This document shows positions 46,354 to 55,026 of a DNA stretch of 64,000 nt, in pieces. The translations under genes and the position numbers were made by a program. The DNA lies in contig JAHCMI010000021.1 of the NCBI GenBank assembly GCA_019192545.1, positions 46,461 to 110,460 on the forward strand, written 5' to 3'. The notes beneath the pieces are model-generated. The model worked only from the letters and a program-made list of their open reading frames with translations, searched no databases and was not told where the DNA came from. This DNA is from Rivularia sp. MS3. GTDB taxonomy: Bacteria; Cyanobacteriota; Cyanobacteriia; Cyanobacteriales; Nostocaceae. Within the stretch, counting starts at the first letter, position 1. Each line of letters starts with the position of its first letter.

Positions 46354-46848
46354 CTATTGTTGATAGCTAAAAGTAGTAGTAGGTGAGAAAAGAAGTTGTT
46401 TAATTGCAGCTTCTAAATAGTCTATTTTAAAAGGTTTTTCAATATATCCATTACAACCTGCCATCAAAGCTTCGTCTCGGAACATATCGCTGGGTAAACT
46501 AGTAAGAGCAATTACGGGAACTAAGTTTTGATTTTTTCTTAAATATCTAGCAACATTAATACCATCTATTTCGGGCAACATTACTTCTAGCAACACCAAC
46601 GCCGGTTGGTGTTTTTCTATTAAATTTAAAGCGCTTTCCCCATCTTTAGCAGTAATAGCACGATAACCTAATAACTTGACTATTTGTTTGGTTAACTGCA
46701 AGTTATCAGCATCACTATCAACAATCAAAACGAGTAAATTTTCCGAAAATATAGATAAATGCTTTTTCAAATAATCACTAAAATTAATCGACAACAGCTT
46801 TGAAATGCAATTTGTACGCCTCTGGTGAATGCAATCAGAATAAGCCAT
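46354..46848 (-). CDS. Degenerate stand-alone receiver (response-regulator-like) protein
   Basis: 164 residues from ATG 46848 (TTG 46887 is an alternative). The receiver fold is clear: LLVLIVDSDADNLQLTKQIV, ALVLLEVMLPEIDGI, VPVIALTS and GYIEKPFKIDYLEAAIKQLL. The phospho-acceptor Asp is replaced by Glu (Glu88, codon GAA), and the second acidic-pocket Asp by Ser (VDSD, Ser45). The switch Thr and Lys are kept. No output domain. It faces the antiporter convergently, 26 bases apart. Probably phosphorylation-independent. Confidence 0.8.
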   Translation of the reverse strand: MAYSDCIHQRRTNCISKLLSINFSDYLKKHLSIFSENLLVLIVDSDADNLQLTKQIVKLLGYRAITAKDGESALNLIEKHQPALVLLEVMLPEIDGINVARYLRKNQNLVPVIALTSLPSDMFRDEALMAGCNGYIEKPFKIDYLEAAIKQLLFSPTTTFSYQQ

Positions 46849-47205
46849 AAAACACCCAGATAGTAAATTAATAATATTATGAGGCAAGTAAAAGCGAGTG
46901 TAAAAACGCTTATTTTAATGGCTCTGTTTAATTTGACTAGTTACTGCTACCCGGCTCCAAGAAGAGAATGCAGCAAGCAGATATCATGTAATTATCTCTC
47001 TTAGGAAAGATTATTTTTATCTTCCTTATTGATAATATTACATATTTATTTTCTATTTATAAGCGTATAAGCCATATTATTAACTTTTGTTATGTTATTT
47101 ATATGATATGATAATCAAATGCTATAGGCAACGAATGAATAATCCATGCCGCTCATCCATTACCTACAGCTTATTATAAGTTGCGAACTAGGTTAAGTAT
47201 TAGTT
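46849..47205. other. Intergenic gap upstream of the receiver gene
   Basis: AT-rich sequence without a supported gene or strong repeat. It should hold the promoter for the receiver-like gene on the minus strand. Confidence 0.35.
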
Positions 47206-47565
47206 CTATTTTCCTGTAACAGTTTCAACAACTTCTTCAGCTTTTTCAATTAAACCTGGTTTGATATTTTCGTCGCGATAAACTTTAGTATTCTCTTTGT
47301 AAGCTTTTTCGGGATTTTCAGATTCTTCTATAGCTTCTTCGTAAGATTCTTGTTTCATTTTTTCTCTACGCCCCACACCTTGACTGTATGTATAAGCTCG
47401 GTCAATTTTTTCCTGTGGAGTTAACTTTGCATTTTCTGAAGACGGATAAGCGTAACTTGGTTGTTGTGCAAAAGTAAATAATGTTGAAATAACTATCAAA
47501 ACCATCAAACTTAGAACAAAACTACGGCGTAAAACTAGTTTAAATGATGATACAAACCCTTTCAT
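47206..47565 (-). CDS. Small exported hypothetical protein
   Basis: 119 residues. Signal-peptide-like N-terminus: Lys/Arg start, hydrophobic core FVLSLMVLIVISTLFTFA, cleavage likely after SYA (about 37-39). The mature part is charged and helical (KLTPQEKIDRAYTYSQGVGR, then EEAIEESENPEKAYKE) with an amphipathic C-terminus. I do not recognise a family. An AGAAAAAT stretch just upstream of the ATG is weakly Shine-Dalgarno-like. Confidence 0.65.
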   Translation of the reverse strand: MKGFVSSFKLVLRRSFVLSLMVLIVISTLFTFAQQPSYAYPSSENAKLTPQEKIDRAYTYSQGVGRREKMKQESYEEAIEESENPEKAYKENTKVYRDENIKPGLIEKAEEVVETVTGK

Positions 47566-47717
47566 TTATTTTTCTCCGATTGTGAACTTTTTCTTTGTAA
47601 TCTTTAGTTAGTAATAACTTTGTTGCGATATTTTCTAACTAAAAGTTATCCTAAACTTGTTTAGGAAACAGTTCCTTCTATCGGAAGATGCATAAATAGC
47701 TAAACTTAAGAATGATT

Positions 47718-48809
47718 CTACAACCAAGATTGATTAATATTAATATTTCTTTCATGCATAGTTTCTTGAAATAAGTCTGTTGGTAAAGCTTCTTCTACAG
47801 GATAGACTCCCGGTTTATTCAACTTACCTTCTAGTAATAATTGAGCAATGCTACCCGTTCCATAACCGGCAGCTACTGCGGTATTTTGATGAGCTAAAGT
47901 TGAACAATAGCTTTTTGTTAAACCATCTTTGATTCCCGTAACTTCCGAGCGAATTGCTACACCAATACCGCTAAAATTATCGGTAACATCAGTCATAAAA
48001 TGGCTAACTTGAGATAGAAATTCTACACCACCAGAATTCTGAATCCAGGATTTAGGAAATATATTCGCAGCTATCCAGGTTAAATGGTTGTAAAAATCGG
48101 GAACCGAACCAAACTTAGTAACTACACTTTTTACTGTAGGAAAAGCTTTAGGTAAAGTAAACGTTTCGGGCATATCGAACCAATAAACTCCACTTTGTCC
48201 ATAAGGTTCGGGAAAAGCAACTGTTTCTCTCTCCGTATAAGGTTTAACTGTTTCCCAGTTGCCATCAATCCAGGCTTCAAAGGGATTTTGCAAACCTAGA
48301 AAAGTAGTTCGCATTACCGTAACACCAGCGCCACCGGAACCCGCTACAACATAACTTAAATGAATTTTCTCTGGTTGATCAAATTGTTCCACGCACTGAC
48401 GCACCATGCTATTAGAAATACCAGGGAAAATACCTGTATTAATTACCGCAGTTACACCTTTTTGTGCAGCTTGTTCGTGAAGCGTTAACACTTTACTAGT
48501 ATAAGAACGATGGTCGCTAACATCTAAATAGTTGACACCTTCCTCAATGCAGATTTGTAAAACCTTAGTATCTCGGTAGTGAAAAGGGCCGGCGCAATGA
48601 ACCAAAACATCGCTATGAGAAATCAGTTCGCGTAGTTTTTCTGTTTCTGCTAAATCTAAAACTAAATGTTTGAAACTAGTTTCTTGCTGCTTTTCTATAG
48701 TTTTACGTCCGGTAACAGTAATTTCCGCCTGCGTGTACTTAGCTATATCTCGAGCAACGCTGTTACCTATACGTCCCCTTCCCCCTAAAATTAAAACCCG
48801 TTGTGTCAT
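47718..48809 (-). CDS. Saccharopine dehydrogenase-like NAD(P)-binding protein
   Basis: 363 residues. The N-terminal Rossmann motif VLILGGRGRIGNSVARDIAK and the segment LVHCAGPFHYRDTKVLQICI / EEGVNYLDVSD are typical of the saccharopine dehydrogenase/reductase NADP domain family. The C-terminal substrate domain has TTFLGLQNPFEAW. The true substrate is unknown; cyanobacterial members are not thought to make lysine this way. Confidence 0.75.
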   Translation of the reverse strand: MTQRVLILGGRGRIGNSVARDIAKYTQAEITVTGRKTIEKQQETSFKHLVLDLAETEKLRELISHSDVLVHCAGPFHYRDTKVLQICIEEGVNYLDVSDHRSYTSKVLTLHEQAAQKGVTAVINTGIFPGISNSMVRQCVEQFDQPEKIHLSYVVAGSGGAGVTVMRTTFLGLQNPFEAWIDGNWETVKPYTERETVAFPEPYGQSGVYWFDMPETFTLPKAFPTVKSVVTKFGSVPDFYNHLTWIAANIFPKSWIQNSGGVEFLSQVSHFMTDVTDNFSGIGVAIRSEVTGIKDGLTKSYCSTLAHQNTAVAAGYGTGSIAQLLLEGKLNKPGVYPVEEALPTDLFQETMHERNININQSWL

Positions 48810-48886
48810 GGTCTTGCATCAGCTACGCTAATACTATTGCATCAGTTTTGTATATAGTTTGTCATCTGTAGCCGGGATGACATTAC

Positions 48887-49312
48887 TCAATCGATGGGAG
48901 GATGCCAACCGCTAATTGTCCATCGTTTTCTAGCAAAAGTAATAACAGGATTATTCATTCTAAGAGCAACAATTGTCGCTCTACCAATTGCTGTTAAACC
49001 TTCAACCTTTATGCTATCTGCACTCTATTGAAAATGCTCGAACCATTTTTGCGTGCGAGGATTAAATATTGGTGTAGTTTCTCCTGTTGAAGGATCTATA
49101 GCTTCGGTAGAATCCGACTTAAATTCATTACATGAGCGACAAGCTAAACAAAGATTTTCAAAGCTCGTTTTTCCACCTTTTGAAAGCGGTTGAATATGGT
49201 CATAAGTCATAGGAATTCCGCTATTAGCTTCAGTTGTCAAGCAATAGCAACAGCGCCGCTTATCGTTATTTAAAATTCGTTTTTTTAAAGTTTCCGAAAT
49301 ATATGTAGACAT
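48887..49312 (-). pseudogene. HNH endonuclease gene interrupted by an in-frame amber codon
   Basis: The first 95 codons encode an HNH domain: the Cys pair CCYCL, MTYDHIQPLSKGG and FENLCLACRSCNEFKSD. The frame then meets TAG at 49025-49027 after WFEHFQ, but continues open for 45 codons: SADSIKVEGLTAIGRATIVA, then LRMNNPVITFARKRW and TISGWHPPID, ending at TGA 48887-48889. That tail is the usual C-terminal domain of cyanobacterial HNH proteins, which normally have Trp at the interrupted position; TGG to TAG is a single change. The truncated product might still fold its zinc/HNH part. It follows its partner gene by 3 bases. Confidence 0.8.
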
Positions 49313-49315
49313 GAA

Positions 49316-49720
49316 TCAAGGATTTGGCACAAAATGTCCTCTCCAACGTAATAATACTGCTGCTTGAGCTTTTTTTAGCATAAAAAGGTCAGCTTGATGA
49401 CGCAGATTGATAAGTTCCAATCTTTGAGATTGTGTAATTGTACCGTTAGAATTTGCCTCAAGCAGAACATTATATCTTTCCATATCTGTTACCGTCTTAC
49501 GACTATGGAATAATTGCCAAAGCGTATTATCATCAAGTTTATCTAGCGCTGCGATTTCAGCTTGAAACTCTTCAGGTACGTCATCCCAAGATGGTGGGCT
49601 ACCAACTTGTAAAGCTCGAAGCATGATTTCTTCTATTGGGCGTTGAGTGGCATGGGCTGTATTTAATAGCCTTTGATACAGTGTTTCTGGAATTTGTAAG
49701 GTAACGGTTTCAGAAGTCAT
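49316..49720 (-). CDS. Ribbon-helix-helix-like partner of the HNH gene
   Basis: 134 residues. The N-terminal ETVTLQIPETLYQRLLNTAH and PIEEIMLRAL resemble a ribbon-helix-helix DNA-binding domain. The rest, with WDDVPEEFQAEIAALDKLDD and LKKAQAAVLLRWRGHFVPNP, is a conserved cyanobacterial module found directly upstream of HNH endonuclease genes. It appears intact. It may act as an antitoxin-like or regulatory partner of the HNH protein; function unproven. Confidence 0.65.
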   Translation of the reverse strand: MTSETVTLQIPETLYQRLLNTAHATQRPIEEIMLRALQVGSPPSWDDVPEEFQAEIAALDKLDDNTLWQLFHSRKTVTDMERYNVLLEANSNGTITQSQRLELINLRHQADLFMLKKAQAAVLLRWRGHFVPNP

Positions 49721-49767
49721 GTTTTTTGTTAATTTTAAGCTATGAATTGATTGTAACTATTCATTTC

Positions 49768-50265
49768 TTAAGTTTGAACTGCAAAATCTTCTGGATCTAT
49801 TCCCCAATTTATCCAAGTTATTGCTTCTCTTGCTGAATTCATATTAGGTGGAACTCGTAAAATATGAATATGCCCGGTGCTGGGACAAGTCATTTTTAAT
49901 AAGTAAATTGGTTCAACATCAATGTTTTGTTCGATTTTTAGTAATTTATATTCTTGCCAAGAATCTATTTGTATTGCTTGTAGTTCTTCTATAATTCGAC
50001 TGTAGCCAATTCCTTGTATCAAAACTCTTCGCAATTCGGCGTTATCTTCTGTTAAAATCCATTTTGGATTCCAGTCTTGAGGATGAATTTGACCATATTT
50101 TTCTGGTAATATAACACCGTTATAAGCATATACTTTGAAACCATCAGCAAATTCAAGTGCTGGTTCAGCTTCTGTATGAAGACGGTATAATTCATCAAGA
50201 TAAAATTTTATCGGACGAGGAGCTATTAAACAAACTTCATGTCTGCTTTCTAAGGCGATCGCCAC
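49768..50265 (-). CDS. DUF6745-like protein, probably N-terminally truncated
   Basis: 165 residues. RPIKFYLDELYRLHTEAEPA, LRRVLIQGIGYSRIIEELQA and YLLKMTCPSTGHIHILRVPP are conserved pieces of the cyanobacterial DUF6745 domain, ending in WINWGIDPEDFAVQT. Homologues as I recall them have a longer N-terminal part; here the frame starts at a GTG inside a HIP1 site, with a stop codon a few codons upstream. The 183-bp repeat array begins 46 bases upstream. Function unknown. Confidence 0.55.
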   Translation of the reverse strand: MAIALESRHEVCLIAPRPIKFYLDELYRLHTEAEPALEFADGFKVYAYNGVILPEKYGQIHPQDWNPKWILTEDNAELRRVLIQGIGYSRIIEELQAIQIDSWQEYKLLKIEQNIDVEPIYLLKMTCPSTGHIHILRVPPNMNSAREAITWINWGIDPEDFAVQT

Positions 50266-50310
50266 AACATACCTTACTCTAAACTATACTGACTAGTTAC
50301 GAATTAATAT

Positions 50311-50774
50311 TATTTTTTCACAACCGTAATGTTGGGTTACGACAGGAAAAACATGAATTATTAGTGATGATTTCCAGCTTATTTCTTGTCTAACCCAACC
50401 TACAAACTACTACTGATAGACATTCCTCTCCTTATTAAGGAGAGGGAACGAGGGTGAGGTTTAGAGTGTGTTGGACTCAACTGAAAACCGCTATATTTTT
50501 TCACAATCGTAATATTGGGTTACGACAGGAAAAACATGAATTATTAGTGATGATTTCCAGCTTATTTCTTGTCTAACCCAACCTACAAACTACTACTGAT
50601 AGACATTCCTCTCCTTATTAAGGAGAGGGAACGAGGGTGAGGTTTAGAGTGTGTTGGACTCAACTGAAAACCGCTATATTTTTTCACAATCGTAATATTG
50701 GGTTACGACAGAATAAGGAAGATTATTCGTAATAATTTATAACTGTTTTCCTGTCTAACCCAACCTACAATAAC
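50311..50774. repeat. 183-bp tandem repeat, two full copies plus a diverged partial third
   Basis: Copy 1 is 50311-50493, copy 2 is 50494-50676 and a partial third copy is 50677-50774; the period of 183 is seen from the TATTTTTTCAC start of each. Each unit has GTTGGGTTACGACAGGAAA and TTCTTGTCTAACCCAACCTA arms, a CCTCTCC-TTATTAA-GGAGAGG palindrome and an AGGGTGAGGTTTAGAGTGTG stretch. Copies 1 and 2 are almost identical. No ORF runs through it. Confidence 0.88.
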
Positions 50775-50782
50775 TTACCTTT

Positions 50783-50810
50783 GACCTTTAACCTTTAACC
50801 TCTAACCTTC
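50783..50810. repeat. AACCTTT heptamers at the crtO 3' end
   Basis: Four GACCTTT/AACCTTT/AACCTCT units end 2 bases before the crtO stop codon. Confidence 0.8.
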
Positions 50811-50812
50811 AA

Positions 50813-52504
50813 TTACTTTTTAAACATCGACTCAAATGTATTAGTAATCGCTTCTTTTGCATCCTTCAAACTCATTTGCATCGGTTGCTTGTTCTGCAAC
50901 AAGACTCTAGCACAATTACGTCCGGGCATTCCGGAAATTGAACCGCCTGGATGGGTTCCGGCACCTGTTAAATACAGGTTCTCAAGTGGTGTTTTATAAT
51001 TAGCAATTTCGGGTAGGGGACGGAAGAAAATCATCTGATCTAATGTCATATCAACATGATAGTAATTCCCCTTATAAGCACCTAATCTTTCACCTAATTC
51101 TGCCGGACTTTCTACAGCACGAGCAATAGTAGCATCTTTTACGTTTGGCGCGTAATCTGCTAGTTTATCTATGACTCTATCTGCCACTTTGTTTTTCAAT
51201 TCATCAGTCCAACCAGTACCATTTAAACCAGTACCGTTTGCATCTTTGATTTGATAAGGAGCAAAAAATTCAATCCACAAAGTATGCTTTCCTGGAGGTG
51301 CTAAGCTTGGGTCTAAATAACTGGGTAAAACGGCATACATTGATGGATTTTCATCGGGAATTTGTCCCAAGGTACACAAACTATGGGCTTGTTCTACATG
51401 AGTAACTGAATCGGCAATTAATATCGAACCAACTAAATATTCGTCTTTGTGTTCGTGGTGTTCAAAGCGTAGCGGTTCGTTTAATGCTAAATCAATTTTA
51501 AGAATTGTTTCGTTGTTATTTACAATGCGACGTTTTAGTCTTTCATGTAAGTCTGGATCGGCTGCATCTGATTCGCTCTTATCAATCATTTGCATAAATA
51601 ATCTTTTCGCATCAATGTTAGAAATTACCGCTTCTTTTGCACGATATTCTTTTCCACCTGCAACCCGAACTCCGACAGCTTTACCATCGTCAATCAACAC
51701 TTTTTCCACGTGTTGCTCGGTAAAAATATCGCCACCGTGACTTGTGACGCAATTTACTAATGCTTTGGTTAATGCACCAGTTCCACCACGAGGTCTTGCC
51801 ATTCCCGGATTATGACGCATTGCCATCATTATCGCACCAATTGCCAGGGTTTTTTGCGAAGGTGGTGCCCCTAATTCAGCACAAAGTCTTGCTAAAGGTG
51901 CTTTGAGAAATTCCGAATCAAACCACTCGTTAAGAATATCCTCCCCACTGGTTAACATGTTACGAACAAAGTCCAAGGTTTTGGAAGGAGAACCAATTAC
52001 CGAAAATAAATCCTTGATTTTAGTAATATCGTAGTTACCAGCAATATCTAAAATTGACTTCGGTGGTGCGTTAAACATCGGAATCATTGCACCTAATGCA
52101 CGCTGCCAATACTGTGTAAATTCTCTATACTTTACAGCATCGCGCTGGGAATAACGAGCAATTTCGGCGCAGGTTTTATCTAAAGACTTATGTCCTAAGA
52201 AATATTTTCCGTCGGGATGGGGACAAAATACAACTGGGTCGCAATATAAATATTCCAATCCGTATTTTTTTAATTCTAATTCTTCTTCAACCGGCCCAAG
52301 ATGTATAAATTCATGGTCGATCGCACATAAATTAAATTTAAACCCCGGTGCTTCTTTGGGTAAAATTTCCTCTGTAGTAGCAGCACCACCAGGTACGGCA
52401 CGCTTTTCTAATAAGGCTACAGTGTAGCCAGCTTTCAATAGGTAAGCAGCACAAACTAATCCGTTGTGTCCCGCACCAATTATTACAACATCATACTGTT
52501 GCAT
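50813..52504 (-). CDS. crtO: Beta-carotene ketolase, CrtO type
   Basis: 563 residues, FAD-dependent, introduces the 4-keto group to make echinenone from beta-carotene. The N-terminal VVIIGAGHNGLVCAAYLLKA, then LLEKRAVPGGAATTEE, is the desaturase-family FAD motif. The length, GMARPRGGTGALTKALVNCV, and the C-terminal LYLTGAGTHPGGSISGMPGR are characteristic of CrtO rather than phytoene desaturase. Single gene on the minus strand. Confidence 0.85.
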   Translation of the reverse strand: MQQYDVVIIGAGHNGLVCAAYLLKAGYTVALLEKRAVPGGAATTEEILPKEAPGFKFNLCAIDHEFIHLGPVEEELELKKYGLEYLYCDPVVFCPHPDGKYFLGHKSLDKTCAEIARYSQRDAVKYREFTQYWQRALGAMIPMFNAPPKSILDIAGNYDITKIKDLFSVIGSPSKTLDFVRNMLTSGEDILNEWFDSEFLKAPLARLCAELGAPPSQKTLAIGAIMMAMRHNPGMARPRGGTGALTKALVNCVTSHGGDIFTEQHVEKVLIDDGKAVGVRVAGGKEYRAKEAVISNIDAKRLFMQMIDKSESDAADPDLHERLKRRIVNNNETILKIDLALNEPLRFEHHEHKDEYLVGSILIADSVTHVEQAHSLCTLGQIPDENPSMYAVLPSYLDPSLAPPGKHTLWIEFFAPYQIKDANGTGLNGTGWTDELKNKVADRVIDKLADYAPNVKDATIARAVESPAELGERLGAYKGNYYHVDMTLDQMIFFRPLPEIANYKTPLENLYLTGAGTHPGGSISGMPGRNCARVLLQNKQPMQMSLKDAKEAITNTFESMFKK

Positions 52505-52607
52505 GGTTAGTAGTTCTAGATATGGAATATTGATTAATTTATATTAGTAATTCTGATAAAAAGTTACATCATACCCCAGTCATATAAACATATAATTAAG
52601 TTTATGA

Positions 52608-53279
52608 CTAAAAGGATATATTTTCGGGTATTTGTTGAAAGTGAGCTTGAGCAAGCAATATTATACTACCTTGTTGCACTTTTAGAGTATTAATCCTTAA
52701 AGCTGCGTCTTTGAATTCAAAGTAAGGCGATTGTCGCAACTTATGTATTTTATCTATTAGTGCAACCATAATTTCTAATTCAATTCCTTCGCTCGTATTG
52801 CATTTAAACTCATCAAGCACAATTGGCTTTTCTAAAGACTCCAAACGCACATCAGCTTTGAAATCTAAAGGTTTCTTTTCCGAACCTGAATCTAAAATTA
52901 TTTCCCCTAGTATAATTATTTTATTATTTCCGGGTAAACGAAACTGAATATTTTGAGGATAAATACTGACAATAGATTTCTCACTATGAAACGTTAAAAA
53001 TTCATGTAGTAGATCGCGAATAAATTCTAATTTCAAAGCTTGATTAATATCATTTTCTTTGATAACAATTTTAGTTTCTGCATTGATTGGCTGATTTAGT
53101 TCAACTTCTCCAAATATAACTTTTAGGGGATTGATATCAATATCATCAGTTTTGATTTCAAACTCAGAAAGGCGAATATCCTGTAACTTCAACCCTTTCC
53201 CTTCAAAGGAAACACTATCAGCCTTCCCTTGAATTGCTTTGAGTAAATCTGTTTGTACGTCGAAATTTAATTTATCCAT
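52608..53279 (-). CDS. DUF2993 (LmeA-like) lipid-binding-family protein
   Basis: 223 residues, beta-rich. DFDV-like start (NFDVQTDLLKAIQGKADSVS), then IRLSEFEIKTDDIDINPLKV and KEDINQAL-type segments (KENDINQALKLEFI) fit the DUF2993 family, thought to bind lipids in a BPI-like fold. No signal peptide is seen. Function in cyanobacteria unknown. Confidence 0.7.
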   Translation of the reverse strand: MDKLNFDVQTDLLKAIQGKADSVSFEGKGLKLQDIRLSEFEIKTDDIDINPLKVIFGEVELNQPINAETKIVIKENDINQALKLEFIRDLLHEFLTFHSEKSIVSIYPQNIQFRLPGNNKIIILGEIILDSGSEKKPLDFKADVRLESLEKPIVLDEFKCNTSEGIELEIMVALIDKIHKLRQSPYFEFKDAALRINTLKVQQGSIILLAQAHFQQIPENISF

Positions 53280-53399
53280 TTTTCATCTAGCAGTTAACAG
53301 CGAACAGTTATCAGTTATAAATATCAGTTATAAACAGAAATAATATTTTTTCATTCTTATTCTAATTATCAATTATCAGTTATTAATTACCTATTACCA

Positions 53400-54518
53400 T
53401 CATTCTTCAACCTTTTTCAATAAATTCTGTTCCAAAATATTTAATACAGCTTGTTCCACCGGGCGTAATTCACAGCTACTTTTTGAATTTTCTTTATTAG
53501 CTCGATTACATTTTTCAATGGCTGGAAATAAAGAACCCTCATCGTATGCTCTTAAAATTCCTGGGTGAACGTAATATTTACGGCAGGTTGCAGGACGATT
53601 TCCTAATTCTTTCGCTACATTCTTAATAGCTTGAACAATATTTTTCTTGGCTTGTTTTTGCGATTCAAATTCACCCATTTCATATAATTCTTCCGCTGCC
53701 AATACAGTTCCAAACCAAGTACGAAAATCTTTAGCAGTAAAATCTAAATTGGTTATTTCTTTAAGATAATCATTTACGTCAGCAGAGTTGATTGATTGAC
53801 GTTTATCATCATCATCAATGAATTGAAATAACTCTTGCCCCGGTAATTCTTGAATTCGCTTAACAATCTTTGCCAAACGTCGATTGCTCAATTCAATATC
53901 GTGGTCTACACCACTTTTACCACGAAACTTAAATCGCAATCGCGAACCAGAAATATCAACATGACGCTGCTTCATCGTTGTTAACCCGAAAGACTTATTC
54001 CTCTGGGCATACTGCTCGTTACCAATACGAATTTTAGTAGTTTCTAACAGCTTTACAGTAGCCGCTAAAACTTTTTCTTTAGGCAAACCGTGTTTTCTGA
54101 AATCTTTTTGTACCTGTTGCCGAATTTTAGGTAAAGCTAAACCAAAAGCAATTGTCCGATTAAACTTGGTTTGAGAACGAATTTTTCGCCAATGTTGATG
54201 ATACCGATACTGCTTACGTCCTTTTTCATCTCTTCCCGTAGCTTGTAAATGTCCTCTTTCATCCGTACAAATCCAAACTTCATTCCAAGCTGGAGGTATA
54301 ACAAGCGCTTTAATTCTATTTAATTCATCTTCACAACAGATTTTATTACCTTCGGCATCGTAATAACAAAACCCTTTTCCCTTACGCTGACGCTTGATAC
54401 CGGGAGTTTTATCGCTCACATATACTAAGCCGACAATTTCCGCAGATTCCGCAGGTTCGGTAGCTAATGCCGCTTTTACCTCCTTTTTTACCAGTTCATT
54501 TTTCAGCTTTAACTGCAT
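53400..54518 (-). CDS. DNA topoisomerase IB
   Basis: 372 residues, the short poxvirus/bacterial type IB enzyme that relaxes supercoils through a 3'-phosphotyrosine. The N-terminal domain contains GKGFCYYDAEG and IPPAWNEVWICTDERGHLQA. In the catalytic domain are RIGNEQYAQRNKSFGLTTMK, LRFKFRGKSG with the catalytic Lys, FRTWFGTVLAAEELYE with an active-site Arg, and RKYYVHPGIL with the nucleophilic Tyr. ATG 54518. Confidence 0.9.
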   Translation of the reverse strand: MQLKLKNELVKKEVKAALATEPAESAEIVGLVYVSDKTPGIKRQRKGKGFCYYDAEGNKICCEDELNRIKALVIPPAWNEVWICTDERGHLQATGRDEKGRKQYRYHQHWRKIRSQTKFNRTIAFGLALPKIRQQVQKDFRKHGLPKEKVLAATVKLLETTKIRIGNEQYAQRNKSFGLTTMKQRHVDISGSRLRFKFRGKSGVDHDIELSNRRLAKIVKRIQELPGQELFQFIDDDDKRQSINSADVNDYLKEITNLDFTAKDFRTWFGTVLAAEELYEMGEFESQKQAKKNIVQAIKNVAKELGNRPATCRKYYVHPGILRAYDEGSLFPAIEKCNRANKENSKSSCELRPVEQAVLNILEQNLLKKVEE

Positions 54519-54798
54519 ATTACGAAGCTAGAATTTAACTTTTTTTACAATAATATTTGTCAATTTAGCTTGCCAGAGTTAAAGATAAATCTACTCGGAG
54601 AAATAGAAGAGAATCATCTGAGGTGAGGGATTAGAGGGGGAAGAGGGGGAAGAGGGGGGAGAGGGGGGAGAAAAAAGGATTTTTAATTAATTTTGCTCTA
54701 AGTATTTTCAGGAAAGATGTCTTGTAGCATTTCTATGAGCGTTGAAATTTAGTAAAATATATAAGCTTTTAGAAGCCTAAAGCTGATAATCTAATTTT

Positions 54799-55026
54799 AT
54801 GAATACTCTTAATCAAGTACTAGAAAGCGCTTTGCAATTGCCTTACGAGCAACAAGAAATGCTGGTAAAAATTCTGCAAAATCGCCAAAATGAAAGCCGT
54901 CGAGCAGAAATCGCAGAAGATGCACAAAAAACTTTAGCTGATTTTCGTAGTGGTAATTATCAACCTCAATCGGCTAAAAGTATTATTGCAGAATTGCGTC
55001 AGTCATTGAATGACTCAGAAGCATGA
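54799..55026 (+). CDS. Small RelB-like antitoxin-type protein without a toxin
   Basis: 75 residues: NTLNQVLESALQLPYEQQEM, then LVKILQNRQNESRR and SAKSIIAELRQSLNDSEA. This is the common cyanobacterial antitoxin-like form that normally overlaps a downstream RelE/mRNA-interferase gene. Here the ATGA overlap survives, but the next plus-strand frame ends after 11 codons, so no toxin is present. It overlaps the convergent unknown gene by 12 bases. Confidence 0.6.
   Translation: MNTLNQVLESALQLPYEQQEMLVKILQNRQNESRRAEIAEDAQKTLADFRSGNYQPQSAKSIIAELRQSLNDSEA

Noticed and set aside
46354..46848. Normal CheY-like response regulator
   Set aside because: The phospho-acceptor position is Glu and the pocket has a Ser, confirmed at codon level.
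48887..49024. Separate small gene downstream of the HNH ORF
   Set aside because: It has no own start or ribosome site and is in the same frame as the HNH gene, matching that family's C-terminus.
50311..50774. Insertion sequence
   Set aside because: No transposase ORF inside; the unit is repeated in direct tandem, so it fits a repeat array better.
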